Assembly (NCBI GenBank): GCA_017621975.1
Contig: JAGARW010000043.1
Coordinates: forward strand, 1 to 63,341
DNA: 63,341 nucleotides
Source of the DNA: Lachnospiraceae bacterium
GTDB lineage: Bacteria > Bacillota > Clostridia > Lachnospirales > Lachnospiraceae
Direction of reading: 5' to 3'
Below the pieces are notes generated by a model, which saw nothing but the letters and a program-made list of their open reading frames with translations, searched no databases and had not been told where the DNA came from. Positions 1-7,707 of this stretch are shown piece by piece; the stretch's first letter is position 1, and each line of letters starts with the position of its first letter. A program made the position numbers and the translations under genes.

Positions 1-17
1 ATTTCAACAGCAGAACG

Positions 18-431
18 TCACTCCGGCATTCTCCTCCGATCAGCATTTCCCCTGTTTCCTGAATTGCCTGCCCTATCACCTGTTGGTATGTCTGGCTTGC
101 TATATAAAAAATCATTTCTTCTCTCCTCTTCCATCTTAGGTATCAATATCTGCCGTGATATTTTTCTAACTGACAATTTTGTCCTTTCGGAAAACTCCTG
201 TAACTTTTCTTTCATATTTTCCGGAAGATATACCTGTATATAGGTTTCCAATTTTTCAGGTTCCGCAAATGGTACAAAAATTCCCTTTTCATTCATGCGC
301 TCAAATTCAGGAATCCCCTCTTCTAACAGCATTCTAATTACAGTTGCCTTTCCTATTCCCCTTTTTGACGCCAACTCATTTACTCTCAAAAATTCTTTCT
401 CTGTAAATGGTATATTAATAGCTTTCTTCAT
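18..431 (-). CDS. Ribbon-helix-helix-like DNA-binding protein of the transfer region
   Basis: 137 residues from ATG 431; an in-frame ATG at 443 is possible but less well placed. The first 45 residues (beta-like INIPF, then two predicted helices around KEFLRVNELASKRGI and KATVIRMLLEEGI) fit a ribbon-helix-helix fold, and a second similar pattern (YIQVYLPENMKEKLQEFSERT) follows near residue 65, so it may be a tandem RHH protein. Such proteins often act as relaxosome accessory factors or autorepressors. It overlaps the end of the 52-residue membrane protein gene upstream, so it is last in the visible transfer operon. Assignment is from pattern only; no family name is certain. Confidence 0.5.
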   Translation of the reverse strand: MKKAINIPFTEKEFLRVNELASKRGIGKATVIRMLLEEGIPEFERMNEKGIFVPFAEPEKLETYIQVYLPENMKEKLQEFSERTKLSVRKISRQILIPKMEEERRNDFLYSKPDIPTGDRAGNSGNRGNADRRRMPE

Positions 432-573
432 CCTCCGCTCCATTCTCCATATTCAAAAATTCCTCCAACGTAACTCCATCCTGCATACTGTAAATTTCAT
501 ATATAGCGCCTATAACTGCTAGGACAAGGCATATTGCTATCATTAAAATATTGTTCAATCTCCTGTCTTTCAT
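415..573 (-). CDS. Small single-span membrane protein (52 aa) of the transfer operon
   Basis: An overlooked short gene between the C39-like hydrolase and the RHH gene. ATG 573 is preceded by GGGAGAAAGAG, a good ribosome binding site, and lies 11 bases after the stop of the hydrolase gene. The product has a short basic start (MKDRRLNN), one hydrophobic span (about residues 9 to 25) and an acidic tail ending EDEESY. Its stop at 415 overlaps the start of the next gene, which argues for translational coupling and for the gene being real. Function unknown; small T4SS accessory or regulatory membrane peptides are plausible. Confidence 0.6.
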   Translation of the reverse strand: MKDRRLNNILMIAICLVLAVIGAIYEIYSMQDGVTLEEFLNMENGAEDEESY

Positions 574-584
574 CTCTTTCTCCC

Positions 585-1775
585 TTATCCGAAGCTCCAG
601 AAATTCTTTGCCTCGCTGAAAACAACGCTTGTTTTAAACTTATCCGTTCCATATTTCTTAAAATTTTTTTTATTAGGATCGTTGACAAGAAAATACCCGT
701 CCATCGTCACGCCGCGAAGTACAATGATATGACCGCCTTTTGTGAATGTCTTCGGTCCCATACTCGCTATGACCGGCTTGCCTGCCTGAAGGGCGGCAAT
801 TACATTTTTCTGACTTTTTCCAAGATTATTGCAGGAAACTCCCCAGTTCTTTGCGCATGCTGAGAAGATAGACCAACTACTTCCCTGTCCGGATACATAA
901 TATTTATTTCCCGTCCATTTCACGACGTCTTCCGGAGTCACTCTCTTCCCGGTCAAGCCGCTGATTACCATAGCGATCGACGTCGGAGCGCAGCCGGAAG
1001 AAGAGATCGTCCCGTTTCCATAACGCACATGCTTATAGTCGTTCTGATAATACTGGGGCAGACTGACGCCGCCCTCACGCGTGATCTCCTCAACCTGTAG
1101 CTCGCCATCTATGTATTCCCATGATTCGTCCGTCACAATATCGTTAGTGTTTAAAAAACTAACATAAAGATCGAAGGATGCCAAATACATGCTATGCGTT
1201 TTGCTGTCATCCGCAAAATATAAATCCGCTGCTTCTTCCGCCGATAAATTTTCATTCCAGATGTAATATACGTCATCAATCCGGTCGGACACATGTATCT
1301 TACTGATGCTTCTCAGGAAATCATGAAGGGTGTCCTTATCAAACGCTGCGGTTTTCCATCGGTGTACTTCAGATTCTGTGTAATTGATATATGCCAGAGA
1401 ATACGACCAGTTGATATGATTAATTGTCGTTTTTACTTCTATATCGCACACTTCTCTCGCCGTTTCCCCAGAGCCGACCGTATGGGTATTTTCTTCGATC
1501 AGTTTTTCCTTGATCTCCTCTATCTCATCTTCAATCTCATCATAAACTTCTTCGTGTACTACACTCACGTTTTGAAATATATCTATTGCATATACGTCAA
1601 AATCATCATTGATAAGATTCCCCATAAAACAAGAAATCAGTTCCATCATAAGCGCTGACAAAAAGCAGATAACAATCAGGATACCGATTACAACCTTCAG
1701 TACTGCCTTGGTTGTCTTTTCCGGATGTCTGGCAGCATTCGCTGCTGTTTTAAGCAGCCATACCGGGACTGCCAT
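585..1775 (-). CDS. Membrane-anchored C39-like peptidase, conjugation wall hydrolase candidate
   Basis: 396 residues. A basic N-terminus is followed by one membrane span (about residues 24 to 47), a charged stalk, and a C-terminal Peptidase_C39_2-like domain: GCAPTS with Cys262, GGH with His349 and VNDPN with Asp366 give the papain-like Cys/His/Asp set. In Gram-positive conjugation systems a wall hydrolase (VirB1 role; usually CHAP, NlpC/P60 or lysozyme) sits next to VirB4, and this gene fills that place. Its ATG overlaps the VirB4 stop (TAATG), so translation is coupled. The C39 assignment is from motifs; whether it cuts peptidoglycan or a protein is inferred from context only. Confidence 0.7.
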   Translation of the reverse strand: MAVPVWLLKTAANAARHPEKTTKAVLKVVIGILIVICFLSALMMELISCFMGNLINDDFDVYAIDIFQNVSVVHEEVYDEIEDEIEEIKEKLIEENTHTVGSGETAREVCDIEVKTTINHINWSYSLAYINYTESEVHRWKTAAFDKDTLHDFLRSISKIHVSDRIDDVYYIWNENLSAEEAADLYFADDSKTHSMYLASFDLYVSFLNTNDIVTDESWEYIDGELQVEEITREGGVSLPQYYQNDYKHVRYGNGTISSSGCAPTSIAMVISGLTGKRVTPEDVVKWTGNKYYVSGQGSSWSIFSACAKNWGVSCNNLGKSQKNVIAALQAGKPVIASMGPKTFTKGGHIIVLRGVTMDGYFLVNDPNKKNFKKYGTDKFKTSVVFSEAKNFWSFG

Positions 1776-3649
1776 TATCTGCCACCCGCCTTTCCAAACA
1801 TCTGTAGAAACTTTTCACGCACAATAATATTTGCTTCCATCCGCACGCTTCCGGCAAAAAGGATTCCTCTTCCCCTTACCTTAGATGCGAGGATATTCTT
1901 TTCGCGCTCTGTCAGATGGAAAAGTTTTGCTGTTTCCTCAAGGTTCTTTCCGTCACACCCCATAATGAATTTGTAGCAGGCATTATCAATGATAGCCTGT
2001 CCCAAGCGCTTCACCTCCGGATCAAGGACGTCAACGACAGAATGCGTAATGAACATCAATCCTGATTCATACTTTCTCGTCCGTTTTGAAACGTTCCGCA
2101 TAAATTTCAGTACTTCAATATATTCCGGATCTACAACAAGATACCCTTCGTCCACGCCAAGCTGTATCCTCTCGCTCCTGTCTTTTGCAATACGCTGCCA
2201 GCTCCACATAATCAGGTTCATGTACTGCGCGCGTTTCACATTATCATCCAGATCAAGCAGTTTGGAAGTATTCAGCACGACAAAGCTTGATTTCGGGTTG
2301 ATCGTCGTAGGACCGTTCCAAATAAAACGGTCGGCTCCTCCGTGAATGGAATATAGGAGATCTAGCAGCTTATCATAAATATCCTTCCGGTAATTGCCGA
2401 TTCCCTTTTCCTTCGACTTTTCTTCCACTTTTTTATAAAGGTCACTTATAATCGGGAAATCCTCATTTGCAAGCTGTGAAATATCTGTGTCCCAATCAAT
2501 ATGGAAATCGTTATACAGCTCGACCAGACATTTTTCCAACGCCGTTTTAATGCCGGAGGTAAAGTCCTTTTCTCCAAAATATAACTTAAAGAAAATACGG
2601 AGGTTCTGAATATGAAGCGCCATATCGGATACTCCATTTTCTTCATCATATTGGAGATAGTCCTCCATGTTCTCATCCGGTTGCAGATCTTCTTTTGTAA
2701 TCCTTGGTGCAACCCTGATCTGCAAGGGATTGATTCGCCCCGTGCTTCCTCCCGCACAATCAATAATATCGCCCTGAATATCTTGATCTGATGCAAGATC
2801 AAGATATTCTTCCTCCGGATCCCATATAATAAATTTTGTGCCAAACGCAAGCTCCTTGATAAACATCGTTTTTAAAAAGGTAGATTTCCCGCTTCCCGGA
2901 AGACCGCTGATAAACCAGTTGCTGTTGACCCTGTCTGCATTACGCAGCCATTGGTTCAACATAATCAATTTCTCGTTCCTCGTCTTTGCAATAAAATAAC
3001 CGCCTTCATCATTGACTCCGGAAGCTGCCATCGGAAATCCGCCGAAAAAAGAAGACGCCGGCATATTTCTTTCTCCCATATTGGCAACCCGCCTATCCGG
3101 AACTCCGTAAGGGGCTATACTTCGCAGTGCCAGCCCTTGTTTGTACTTCAGAACGCGGATATTAAAGCCATCCGTCCCTAACACTCCGCTGACACGCTTA
3201 ATACGGTTCTCAAGTTCTTCTTTGTTGCTTGCCTGAATAAGCAGATTGATATTGATATAAGCAACGCTTTCACCTTGGTTCGTAAGGCGCTCGATCATAT
3301 CCTTTAAATCTTTAATTCCTTTGTCAAGCCGCCTTCTCTCAGACTCTTCTTTTGCAATATCCATATCCGATTTCATTTCCGAAATTCGTTTATCAAAATA
3401 AGCGATCAGGCTGCTTGCCTCTGCATATCTGTACTCTACGATCGAATGTGTTCCTTCCAAATTGCAGATCGTTGACAGCCATCCATAATCCGCCCCTTCC
3501 GACGGGTATCTCGATACCGCATAGATTTTCCCGACATTGTCACCTACGTTTGCATAGGTATCGCTGAAATCAATTCCAGACGGCGTTATGACATTCAATA
3601 TATGATGATTGATCTCATCCGGTTTTCTATCTCTTCTGTCCGTACGCAT
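1775..3649 (-). CDS. VirB4-like conjugation ATPase, main (ATPase) part
   Basis: 624 residues. Walker A is at residues 249 to 257 (GLPGSGKST), followed by FIIWDPEEEY and later a Walker B-like LGVDEGYLV and the motif FITHSVVDV typical of VirB4/TrsE ATPases. The product powers assembly and substrate transfer in type IV secretion at the membrane. It lacks the first about 200 residues of a usual VirB4 (about 800 to 850 aa); these are encoded by the separate gene just upstream. ATG 3649 has AGGAG at a proper distance, and the frame differs from that of the upstream gene, so this is a gene split and not a single stop mutation. Stop overlaps the C39-like gene start. Confidence 0.88.
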   Translation of the reverse strand: MRTDRRDRKPDEINHHILNVITPSGIDFSDTYANVGDNVGKIYAVSRYPSEGADYGWLSTICNLEGTHSIVEYRYAEASSLIAYFDKRISEMKSDMDIAKEESERRRLDKGIKDLKDMIERLTNQGESVAYININLLIQASNKEELENRIKRVSGVLGTDGFNIRVLKYKQGLALRSIAPYGVPDRRVANMGERNMPASSFFGGFPMAASGVNDEGGYFIAKTRNEKLIMLNQWLRNADRVNSNWFISGLPGSGKSTFLKTMFIKELAFGTKFIIWDPEEEYLDLASDQDIQGDIIDCAGGSTGRINPLQIRVAPRITKEDLQPDENMEDYLQYDEENGVSDMALHIQNLRIFFKLYFGEKDFTSGIKTALEKCLVELYNDFHIDWDTDISQLANEDFPIISDLYKKVEEKSKEKGIGNYRKDIYDKLLDLLYSIHGGADRFIWNGPTTINPKSSFVVLNTSKLLDLDDNVKRAQYMNLIMWSWQRIAKDRSERIQLGVDEGYLVVDPEYIEVLKFMRNVSKRTRKYESGLMFITHSVVDVLDPEVKRLGQAIIDNACYKFIMGCDGKNLEETAKLFHLTEREKNILASKVRGRGILFAGSVRMEANIIVREKFLQMFGKAGGR

Positions 3650-3660
3650 CGCTCTTACTC

Positions 3661-4287
3661 CTAATTCAAAATTTTCATAATATTTTCGTAAAGAAGATTA
3701 TCCCCTATTGTGTCAAACGGAGCCTGTACCGGATTCCCGTATAAATTACACATTTTCATAATCTCCGCATCATGAAGTATCCTGCAATTAACGCCTACTT
3801 CAAAAAAGCGCTGTTTAAATTCTTCAAGCCGCTGCCTCACCTCTTCCTCCGCTTCCTTTTTCTCTCCTTCAATTTTTTTCCAGATTTCAATATAGTGATA
3901 ATGGTCAAAGTTTTCGCCGTTAACAGAAAGTTCTGTTCCCTCTAACAGCATTTCTTCTAAAATATGCCGCTTGCCAATATCATCTGTCGCTCGATACTTC
4001 TGTTTTAGCATATTTTTATACCCGTCAAGATCAATCTCCCGAAACAGCGCCATATATACGAAGTCTTTCTTATCCGATTGAAAAGAAGCTGCTAAGCGGT
4101 TGGCTTTCGCCTTTCGCTCTTCTTGTGGAAGCAAGTCTAAATTTAATGGCGACACCTGTAGGTATCCGATCACATATCCATCGTTTGTATACAGAAAATA
4201 CCTTTTAATGTCCTTTACATTAGTAAATTCATCCGCCCGCATCTGACGCGCTGTCTTTGTGCTTGTGGATTTCTTTTTATACTTCAT
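3661..4287 (-). CDS. VirB4 N-terminal domain protein (separate gene)
   Basis: 208 residues from ATG 4287, chosen because AGGAAGG lies about nine bases before it; longer starts lack this. Basic start (KYKKKSTSTKTARQ), then an alpha/beta domain with YVIGYLQVSPLNLDLL and YMALFREIDLDGYKNML, which resembles the N-terminal domain of VirB4/TraE ATPases, and a charged coiled-coil stretch near EGEKKEAEEEVRQRLEEF. No nucleotide-binding motif. Together with the next gene (624 aa) it gives 832 residues, the size of a normal VirB4. Eleven bases separate the two genes. The most likely role is a subunit that pairs with the ATPase part. Confidence 0.65.
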   Translation of the reverse strand: MKYKKKSTSTKTARQMRADEFTNVKDIKRYFLYTNDGYVIGYLQVSPLNLDLLPQEERKAKANRLAASFQSDKKDFVYMALFREIDLDGYKNMLKQKYRATDDIGKRHILEEMLLEGTELSVNGENFDHYHYIEIWKKIEGEKKEAEEEVRQRLEEFKQRFFEVGVNCRILHDAEIMKMCNLYGNPVQAPFDTIGDNLLYENIMKILN

Positions 4288-4615
4288 CCGACGCATACCT
4301 TCCTTCGTAAATATTGTAATAATCATAAACAAACTTTTTTTGCGACTGGTAATGCTCTACGATATACCTCACCTTGTCAATTACGCTTTCATCAAATTTA
4401 TCCCTGCGTATCAGCATGATTGTAACCGCCAAAATCATAATACCGGTAAAAAGCGACAAAAAAACGTTGCCGGTTCCAAAATACAGGCAGATAATAACCG
4501 CGACAGATACACCGAAAGATATAATTGTAGTCAATAGTTCCTTCGGACCGAACCCTGTTATATAATCATTTCTGTCAATTACATTGACAGGGAAATATAA
4601 TTCCTTTTGTTCCAT
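4277..4615 (-). CDS. PrgI/VirB3-like conjugation membrane protein
   Basis: 112 residues with two close membrane spans (about residues 28 to 45 and 50 to 66) flanked by FPVNVIDRNDYITGFGPKEL at the start and a charged tail ending in YNIYEGRYASDEV. This is the layout of the PrgI family, the Gram-positive VirB3 counterpart, which is nearly always just upstream of VirB4. Its last codons overlap the start of the VirB4 N-terminal gene, consistent with coupled expression. Family call is firm from size, topology and context. Confidence 0.8.
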   Translation of the reverse strand: MEQKELYFPVNVIDRNDYITGFGPKELLTTIISFGVSVAVIICLYFGTGNVFLSLFTGIMILAVTIMLIRRDKFDESVIDKVRYIVEHYQSQKKFVYDYYNIYEGRYASDEV

Positions 4616-4670
4616 TCGTATGCTCCTCTCTTTGTCTGACTCTCTGAAGGGCTCCCGGCGCGCTTCAGCT

Positions 4671-5135
4671 TTAAAAATATCCGATTACAACCGAAATGAC
4701 GGCGGCCACGCATACAATAACAACTCCGATCACAAGCTGCTTTTTTGCCGCTTTTTCATGAACTGGCTTGTCGTTATCATCTCCGAATTGGTATAAGATC
4801 AGTTCCTTTACAAAATGCCAAGAAGTTAAGCCTTCGCCTACCATTGCTGCTGGAGCTATAGCGCTTTTTATAAATGCTATTACTACATTTCCAATATCAT
4901 TCATATTACCGGCGCCCTGAAGTGCGCTTAATTTTCCGGAAGCCCAATCAGAAAATGACATGATAGATATTGCAATAATACCCGCATACACCACCCGCTC
5001 CGCTTTTCGGCAGATCTCATTTAGACTTTTTTCTTCATTTCTGCCGTTTTGGAAGATCAATATGATCCGAAGCACCATACCGGCAGAAACCGCTCCCTGT
5101 ATGGCATGAAGCAGCAGCTGTAATTCTGTTCTCAT
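4671..5135 (-). CDS. Small multi-span T4SS membrane protein (VirB2-like tail)
   Basis: 154 residues with about four hydrophobic stretches. The last 40 residues (starting YQFGDDNDKPVHEKAAKKQL and ending in a hydrophobic helix VISVVIGYF) closely match the tail of the 123-residue protein encoded at 5985 to 6356, which starts YQFGEDDEKP. That shared two-helix-with-basic-loop unit resembles TrbC/VirB2 or Maff2-type pilin-like proteins. It follows the VirB6 gene with no gap. It may be a second pilin-like or channel subunit. No enzyme motif is seen. Confidence 0.6.
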   Translation of the reverse strand: MRTELQLLLHAIQGAVSAGMVLRIILIFQNGRNEEKSLNEICRKAERVVYAGIIAISIMSFSDWASGKLSALQGAGNMNDIGNVVIAFIKSAIAPAAMVGEGLTSWHFVKELILYQFGDDNDKPVHEKAAKKQLVIGVVIVCVAAVISVVIGYF

Positions 5136-5972
5136 CTATCCCCTCCTTATAAAAGATGCTGCAATGAATGCAGCGCTATGTGCTGACTGACCCGCTATAC
5201 GTCCAAGTCCACTGGAATAAACAAATCTTTCAAGCCATTTCGGCGTTATGATCGACAAATATAAAAAAGACAGCGCTACAAAGCAATGCATTAAGTCTCC
5301 CGCTATCAATATCTGTATGCTGAAGCGAAATAACAGTAATTGGAATGAATACCCGAATATTGTGACCAGATAAGCGGCAAAAAAAGCGTTCCACCGTTCT
5401 CTGCTTGGAGTAATAATGTCACCGGCGAATATAGGCGTCAGCAGCTTAAACAATACAAGCTCACCTCCACGTATTCCGGCTTTAAATATAAACACACAAA
5501 CTCCAATGACATAGATAAGAAGCGCTACCAACAGGGCAAATTGTCCGCCTCCGCTGATCAGTCCCAATATCCCTTCTATAGCATTTTTATATTCCACCTC
5601 CGCGCTTCCGGTCAGTTCAGCCGTGGCTTTCCAGCCCCAGCCGCATAAAATAGAAATCAGAGAACCTGACGCCCAGGATACCGCCATAGACATAGAAAAT
5701 TTAACAAGTATCTGCGTTGGATCCATATCAGGATCACCATCGGTTTCCGCTATGTAAGTAGTAAATATCTGTTTGCAAACCATACAGCCAAAAAATAAAG
5801 TGCTGATTCCCTGTATAAATAACAGACAGTTATTTACCCCTGCCAATTCGTTGCCAAGAGCCATTTCTTCTCCGATTTTATATATCTCTATAATCATCAT
5901 TGTCAGCGCATCTACAAAAGAACTGATCGCTTCGCTTAAAAAATCCGTAAAATTCTGAAATAAGAAATTCAT
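5136..5972 (-). CDS. VirB6/TrbL-like conjugation channel protein
   Basis: 278 residues, polytopic, with about six membrane spans separated by short loops; the central stretch GGGQFALLVALLIYVIGVC and the conserved-looking RGGELVLFKLLTPIFAGDI segment are typical of the VirB6/TrbL proteins of clostridial conjugative elements (CD1112-like). It forms the inner-membrane channel part of the type IV system. It lies 12 bases after the VirB2-like gene and directly abuts the next one, so the three are one transcript. Confidence 0.8.
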   Translation of the reverse strand: MNFLFQNFTDFLSEAISSFVDALTMMIIEIYKIGEEMALGNELAGVNNCLLFIQGISTLFFGCMVCKQIFTTYIAETDGDPDMDPTQILVKFSMSMAVSWASGSLISILCGWGWKATAELTGSAEVEYKNAIEGILGLISGGGQFALLVALLIYVIGVCVFIFKAGIRGGELVLFKLLTPIFAGDIITPSRERWNAFFAAYLVTIFGYSFQLLLFRFSIQILIAGDLMHCFVALSFLYLSIITPKWLERFVYSSGLGRIAGQSAHSAAFIAASFIRRG

Positions 5973-5984
5973 CGTTTTCCTCTT

Positions 5985-6356
5985 CTATGCTTGAAAATAG
6001 CTCAAAATTACAGTAATCAGTCCGCTGCTTGCCATAATAAGAGCTCCTACCGCCAAATTCCGCTTTGCAGCCTTTACATGCTTTGGTTTTTCGTCGTCTT
6101 CCCCAAATTGATATTTGAGTCCTTCCATTACCTCCAACACTCCAAGCACGACCGCTTCTATTACAAGCGACACTTTACCCGCATCCGTGGCAAGATTTAA
6201 AATTCCCTGTACAAGACTTGTACTCTCCAGACTTCCGCCTGACGAAGAACCGGATGTCGCCGCATAAACGCACATCCTGTATGACAGACATTGTGCAGCT
6301 GCCATTATCTTTAAGCCTTTTACCAATAACTTTCTTAATTTTTCTGAATCATTCAT
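5985..6356 (-). CDS. VirB2/TrbC-like small membrane protein
   Basis: 123 residues from ATG 6356, set by GGAGAGAGTGACA just before it. N-terminal region has a hydrophobic helix ending in CVYAATSGSSSGG, which could be a cleaved signal, then two hydrophobic helices separated by the basic loop KYQFGEDDEKPKHVKAAKRN. This is the layout of pilin-like VirB2/TrbC proteins. The C-terminal 40 residues are duplicated in the protein at 4671 to 5135. A 19-bp palindrome (6390 to 6408) lies 34 bases upstream of the start codon. Confidence 0.6.
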   Translation of the reverse strand: MNDSEKLRKLLVKGLKIMAAAQCLSYRMCVYAATSGSSSGGSLESTSLVQGILNLATDAGKVSLVIEAVVLGVLEVMEGLKYQFGEDDEKPKHVKAAKRNLAVGALIMASSGLITVILSYFQA

Positions 6357-6389
6357 TGTCACTCTCTCCTTAATTTTATTATTATGATG

Positions 6390-6408
6390 AACTGCACCCG
6401 GTGCACTT
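6390..6408. promoter_or_regulatory. 19-bp palindromic operator, site 1
   Basis: AACTGCACCCGGTGCACTT. Arms are nearly perfect around a central C. It lies in the 52-base gap between the BECR-domain gene (stop at 6409) and the VirB2-like gene (start 6356). One of nine copies in the element. Confidence 0.8.
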
Positions 6409-7257
6409 TTACGGTTCCGGCGGCGGTATTTGCAGCCGTTCCATCTCCTGTGCCCTGCACTCGTCTGCAATCCGTTCCACCAGCTCTTTTGTCTCTGGAT
6501 CGTACAGCGCGTCCATTCTCTGATAAAGCCCATGAATATCTTTCAGGCTGCGGCATCCTTCCGATCTGACATACAGCTTTCTCATATTCTCAATCAGGCT
6601 TTTGGTCGGCTGAAATCCATGCGCGCGCAGATCTCTTGCAATATCGCTTTTCTTAAACGCAGCTTCCGATTTTTTCGCCTGTTTTTGTTTTTCAGGCTTG
6701 ACATGGGCGGTTTCTTTATGTATAGTGGTCTTGTAGTCAAGAGTTGTTAACGCCTTGGGCAATTGGAGCCCTATGACACGGAACAGTTCCTTGGCTATTT
6801 TATTGTCTATAATTTTTAATTCATTTCTAATTTCCGGTTTCAACAAGTATTCTTTTAAGTGTTCTTTTCCGTAAATGCTCTTTATTTCATTCACTAATTT
6901 CCCATTTACAATTTGTTCTCTCTGAACAGCAATCAATGTATAAAATCCATTCTTATCTTTATAATCACTTATTAAAACAATAGAATTTCTATTTTCATCC
7001 TTTGTAAGCAGTACGGGATTTTCTATTTGCGCCGGAAGATTCTCAATAAATTCCCTATCTATCTGATGCGCGCTTCTGCTTCCTCTCGGCTCACGGATGC
7101 ACTTACGGAGATTACTTTGTTTCATCACCAACGGTAGTTTTTTTGCGCCAATGTTTACAATAATATCCGGCGTATTCCCAAGCTCTATTATCTGGAAACT
7201 TTTTAATTTTCCTTTATAAAATTTATCTATCTGCTCCAAATATTTCTGTTTTTCCAT
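6409..7257 (-). CDS. MuF-C/PBECR-like (BECR-fold nuclease) domain protein
   Basis: 282 residues. Residues about 15 to 145 have the run seen in phage MuF C-terminal and PBECR domains: IVNIGAKKLPLVMKQSNLRK, a later LPAQIENPVLLTKDENRNSI, VLISDYKDKNGFYTLIAV, and VNEIKSIYGK. These domains belong to the Barnase-EndoU-ColicinE5/RelE (BECR) nuclease fold, so the protein may be a nuclease or a catalytically idle relative. The rest is basic (KPEKQKQAKKSEAAFKKSD) with a helical C-terminus. It lies inside the transfer operon and has operator palindromes on both sides. Its role could be a transferred effector, a processing nuclease or a regulator. The family call is from pattern recall and is moderate. 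Confidence 0.5.
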   Translation of the reverse strand: MEKQKYLEQIDKFYKGKLKSFQIIELGNTPDIIVNIGAKKLPLVMKQSNLRKCIREPRGSRSAHQIDREFIENLPAQIENPVLLTKDENRNSIVLISDYKDKNGFYTLIAVQREQIVNGKLVNEIKSIYGKEHLKEYLLKPEIRNELKIIDNKIAKELFRVIGLQLPKALTTLDYKTTIHKETAHVKPEKQKQAKKSEAAFKKSDIARDLRAHGFQPTKSLIENMRKLYVRSEGCRSLKDIHGLYQRMDALYDPETKELVERIADECRAQEMERLQIPPPEP

Positions 7258-7269
7258 TTGTATTTTCCA

Positions 7270-7288
7270 AAATGCACCCGGTGCACTT
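7270..7288. promoter_or_regulatory. 19-bp palindromic operator, site 2
   Basis: AAATGCACCCGGTGCACTT, with a central C and near-perfect arms. It begins 12 bases before the start codon of the BECR-domain gene, so a bound protein would cover the ribosome-binding and leader region of that gene. Confidence 0.85.
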
Positions 7289-7338
7289 TTACATAAAAAA
7301 AGAACATACCTTTGTGATATGATCTGTCATTTCCATTA

Positions 7339-7367
7339 TTGTATTTATCAAAAAAACATGTTATAGT
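7339..7367 (+). promoter_or_regulatory. Promoter for the candidate antitoxin RNA
   Basis: TTGTAT, 17-base spacer, TATAGT on the plus strand, pointing toward the 3' end of the minus-strand toxin gene. The predicted start is near 7374. Confidence 0.6.
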
Positions 7368-7373
7368 TGTTTT

Positions 7374-7460
7374 GTAAGTGGTACTAAGTTGTACCCCTTG
7401 CTGATAGTTGGTTTTAAAATAATCCGTCCAAGTTCTCAGGCTAGGGGCGGATTATTTTTT
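7374..7460 (+). ncRNA. Candidate antisense antitoxin RNA of a type I toxin-antitoxin
   Basis: About 87 bases from the predicted start after the 7339 to 7367 promoter to the terminator ending near 7460. It holds a small hairpin (GGTAC/GTACC, near 7380 to 7395) and the terminator stem, and its 3' end overlaps the 3' end of the toxin message. This tail-to-tail layout is that of txpA/RatA and bsrE/SR5 in Bacillus. No transcript data are available; this is inferred from promoter, terminator and gene layout. Confidence 0.5.
7416..7460. terminator. Bidirectional terminator shared by toxin and antitoxin
   Basis: A 14-base stem with one mismatch, AAAATAATCCGTCC (7416 to 7429) against GGGCGGATTATTTT (7445 to 7458), followed by T6 on the plus strand and T-rich sequence on the minus strand. 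Confidence 0.75.
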
Positions 7461-7550
7461 GTCATTATGACATATCTTGTAAACAAGACCTATAAGTGTA
7501 ATTACAAATAATCCAATCTGGATCAGACTATCATATGTAACATACTGCAT
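7452..7550 (-). CDS. Holin-like small hydrophobic toxin peptide (32 aa), type I TA candidate
   Basis: 32 residues: MQYVTYDSLIQIGLFVITLI, then GLVYKICHNDKK. A short polar start, one hydrophobic span and a charged tail match the putative holin-like/TxpA-BsrE family of type I toxins, which insert into the cell membrane. ATG 7550 follows a strong site (GGGGGAG), but that site is the 3' arm of a hairpin CCCCTT-GAGA-AAGGGG, so translation should be restrained, as is usual for these toxins. A promoter (7595 to 7623) lies upstream. An opposing promoter at 7339 produces a candidate antisense RNA. Confidence 0.7.
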   Translation of the reverse strand: MQYVTYDSLIQIGLFVITLIGLVYKICHNDKK

Positions 7551-7594
7551 AGGCATCTCCCCCTTTCTCAAGGGGCAACCGTTCCCACCTTCTC

Positions 7595-7623
7595 AATATA
7601 ACAGCTTTTTATGCTATATACAA
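7595..7623 (-). promoter_or_regulatory. Promoter of the hydrophobic toxin gene
   Basis: On the minus strand: TTGTAT (7623 to 7618), 17-base spacer, TATATT (7600 to 7595). The leader that follows contains the CCCCTT-GAGA-AAGGGG hairpin masking the ribosome binding site. Operator site 3 is 33 bases further upstream. Confidence 0.65.
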
Positions 7624-7655
7624 TGGCAAAACATATCTCTATATGTAATTTTCCA

Positions 7656-7674
7656 AAGTGCATCCGGTGCAGCT
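7656..7674. promoter_or_regulatory. 19-bp palindromic operator, site 3 (degenerate)
   Basis: AAGTGCATCCGGTGCAGCT. The core matches the consensus, but the arms carry several changes. It lies between the 54-aa gene and the toxin promoter, so it could influence toxin expression. Confidence 0.6.
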
Positions 7675-7707
7675 CACTCACATTTCAGTTCCGTCCGATA
7701 TTCCTCG

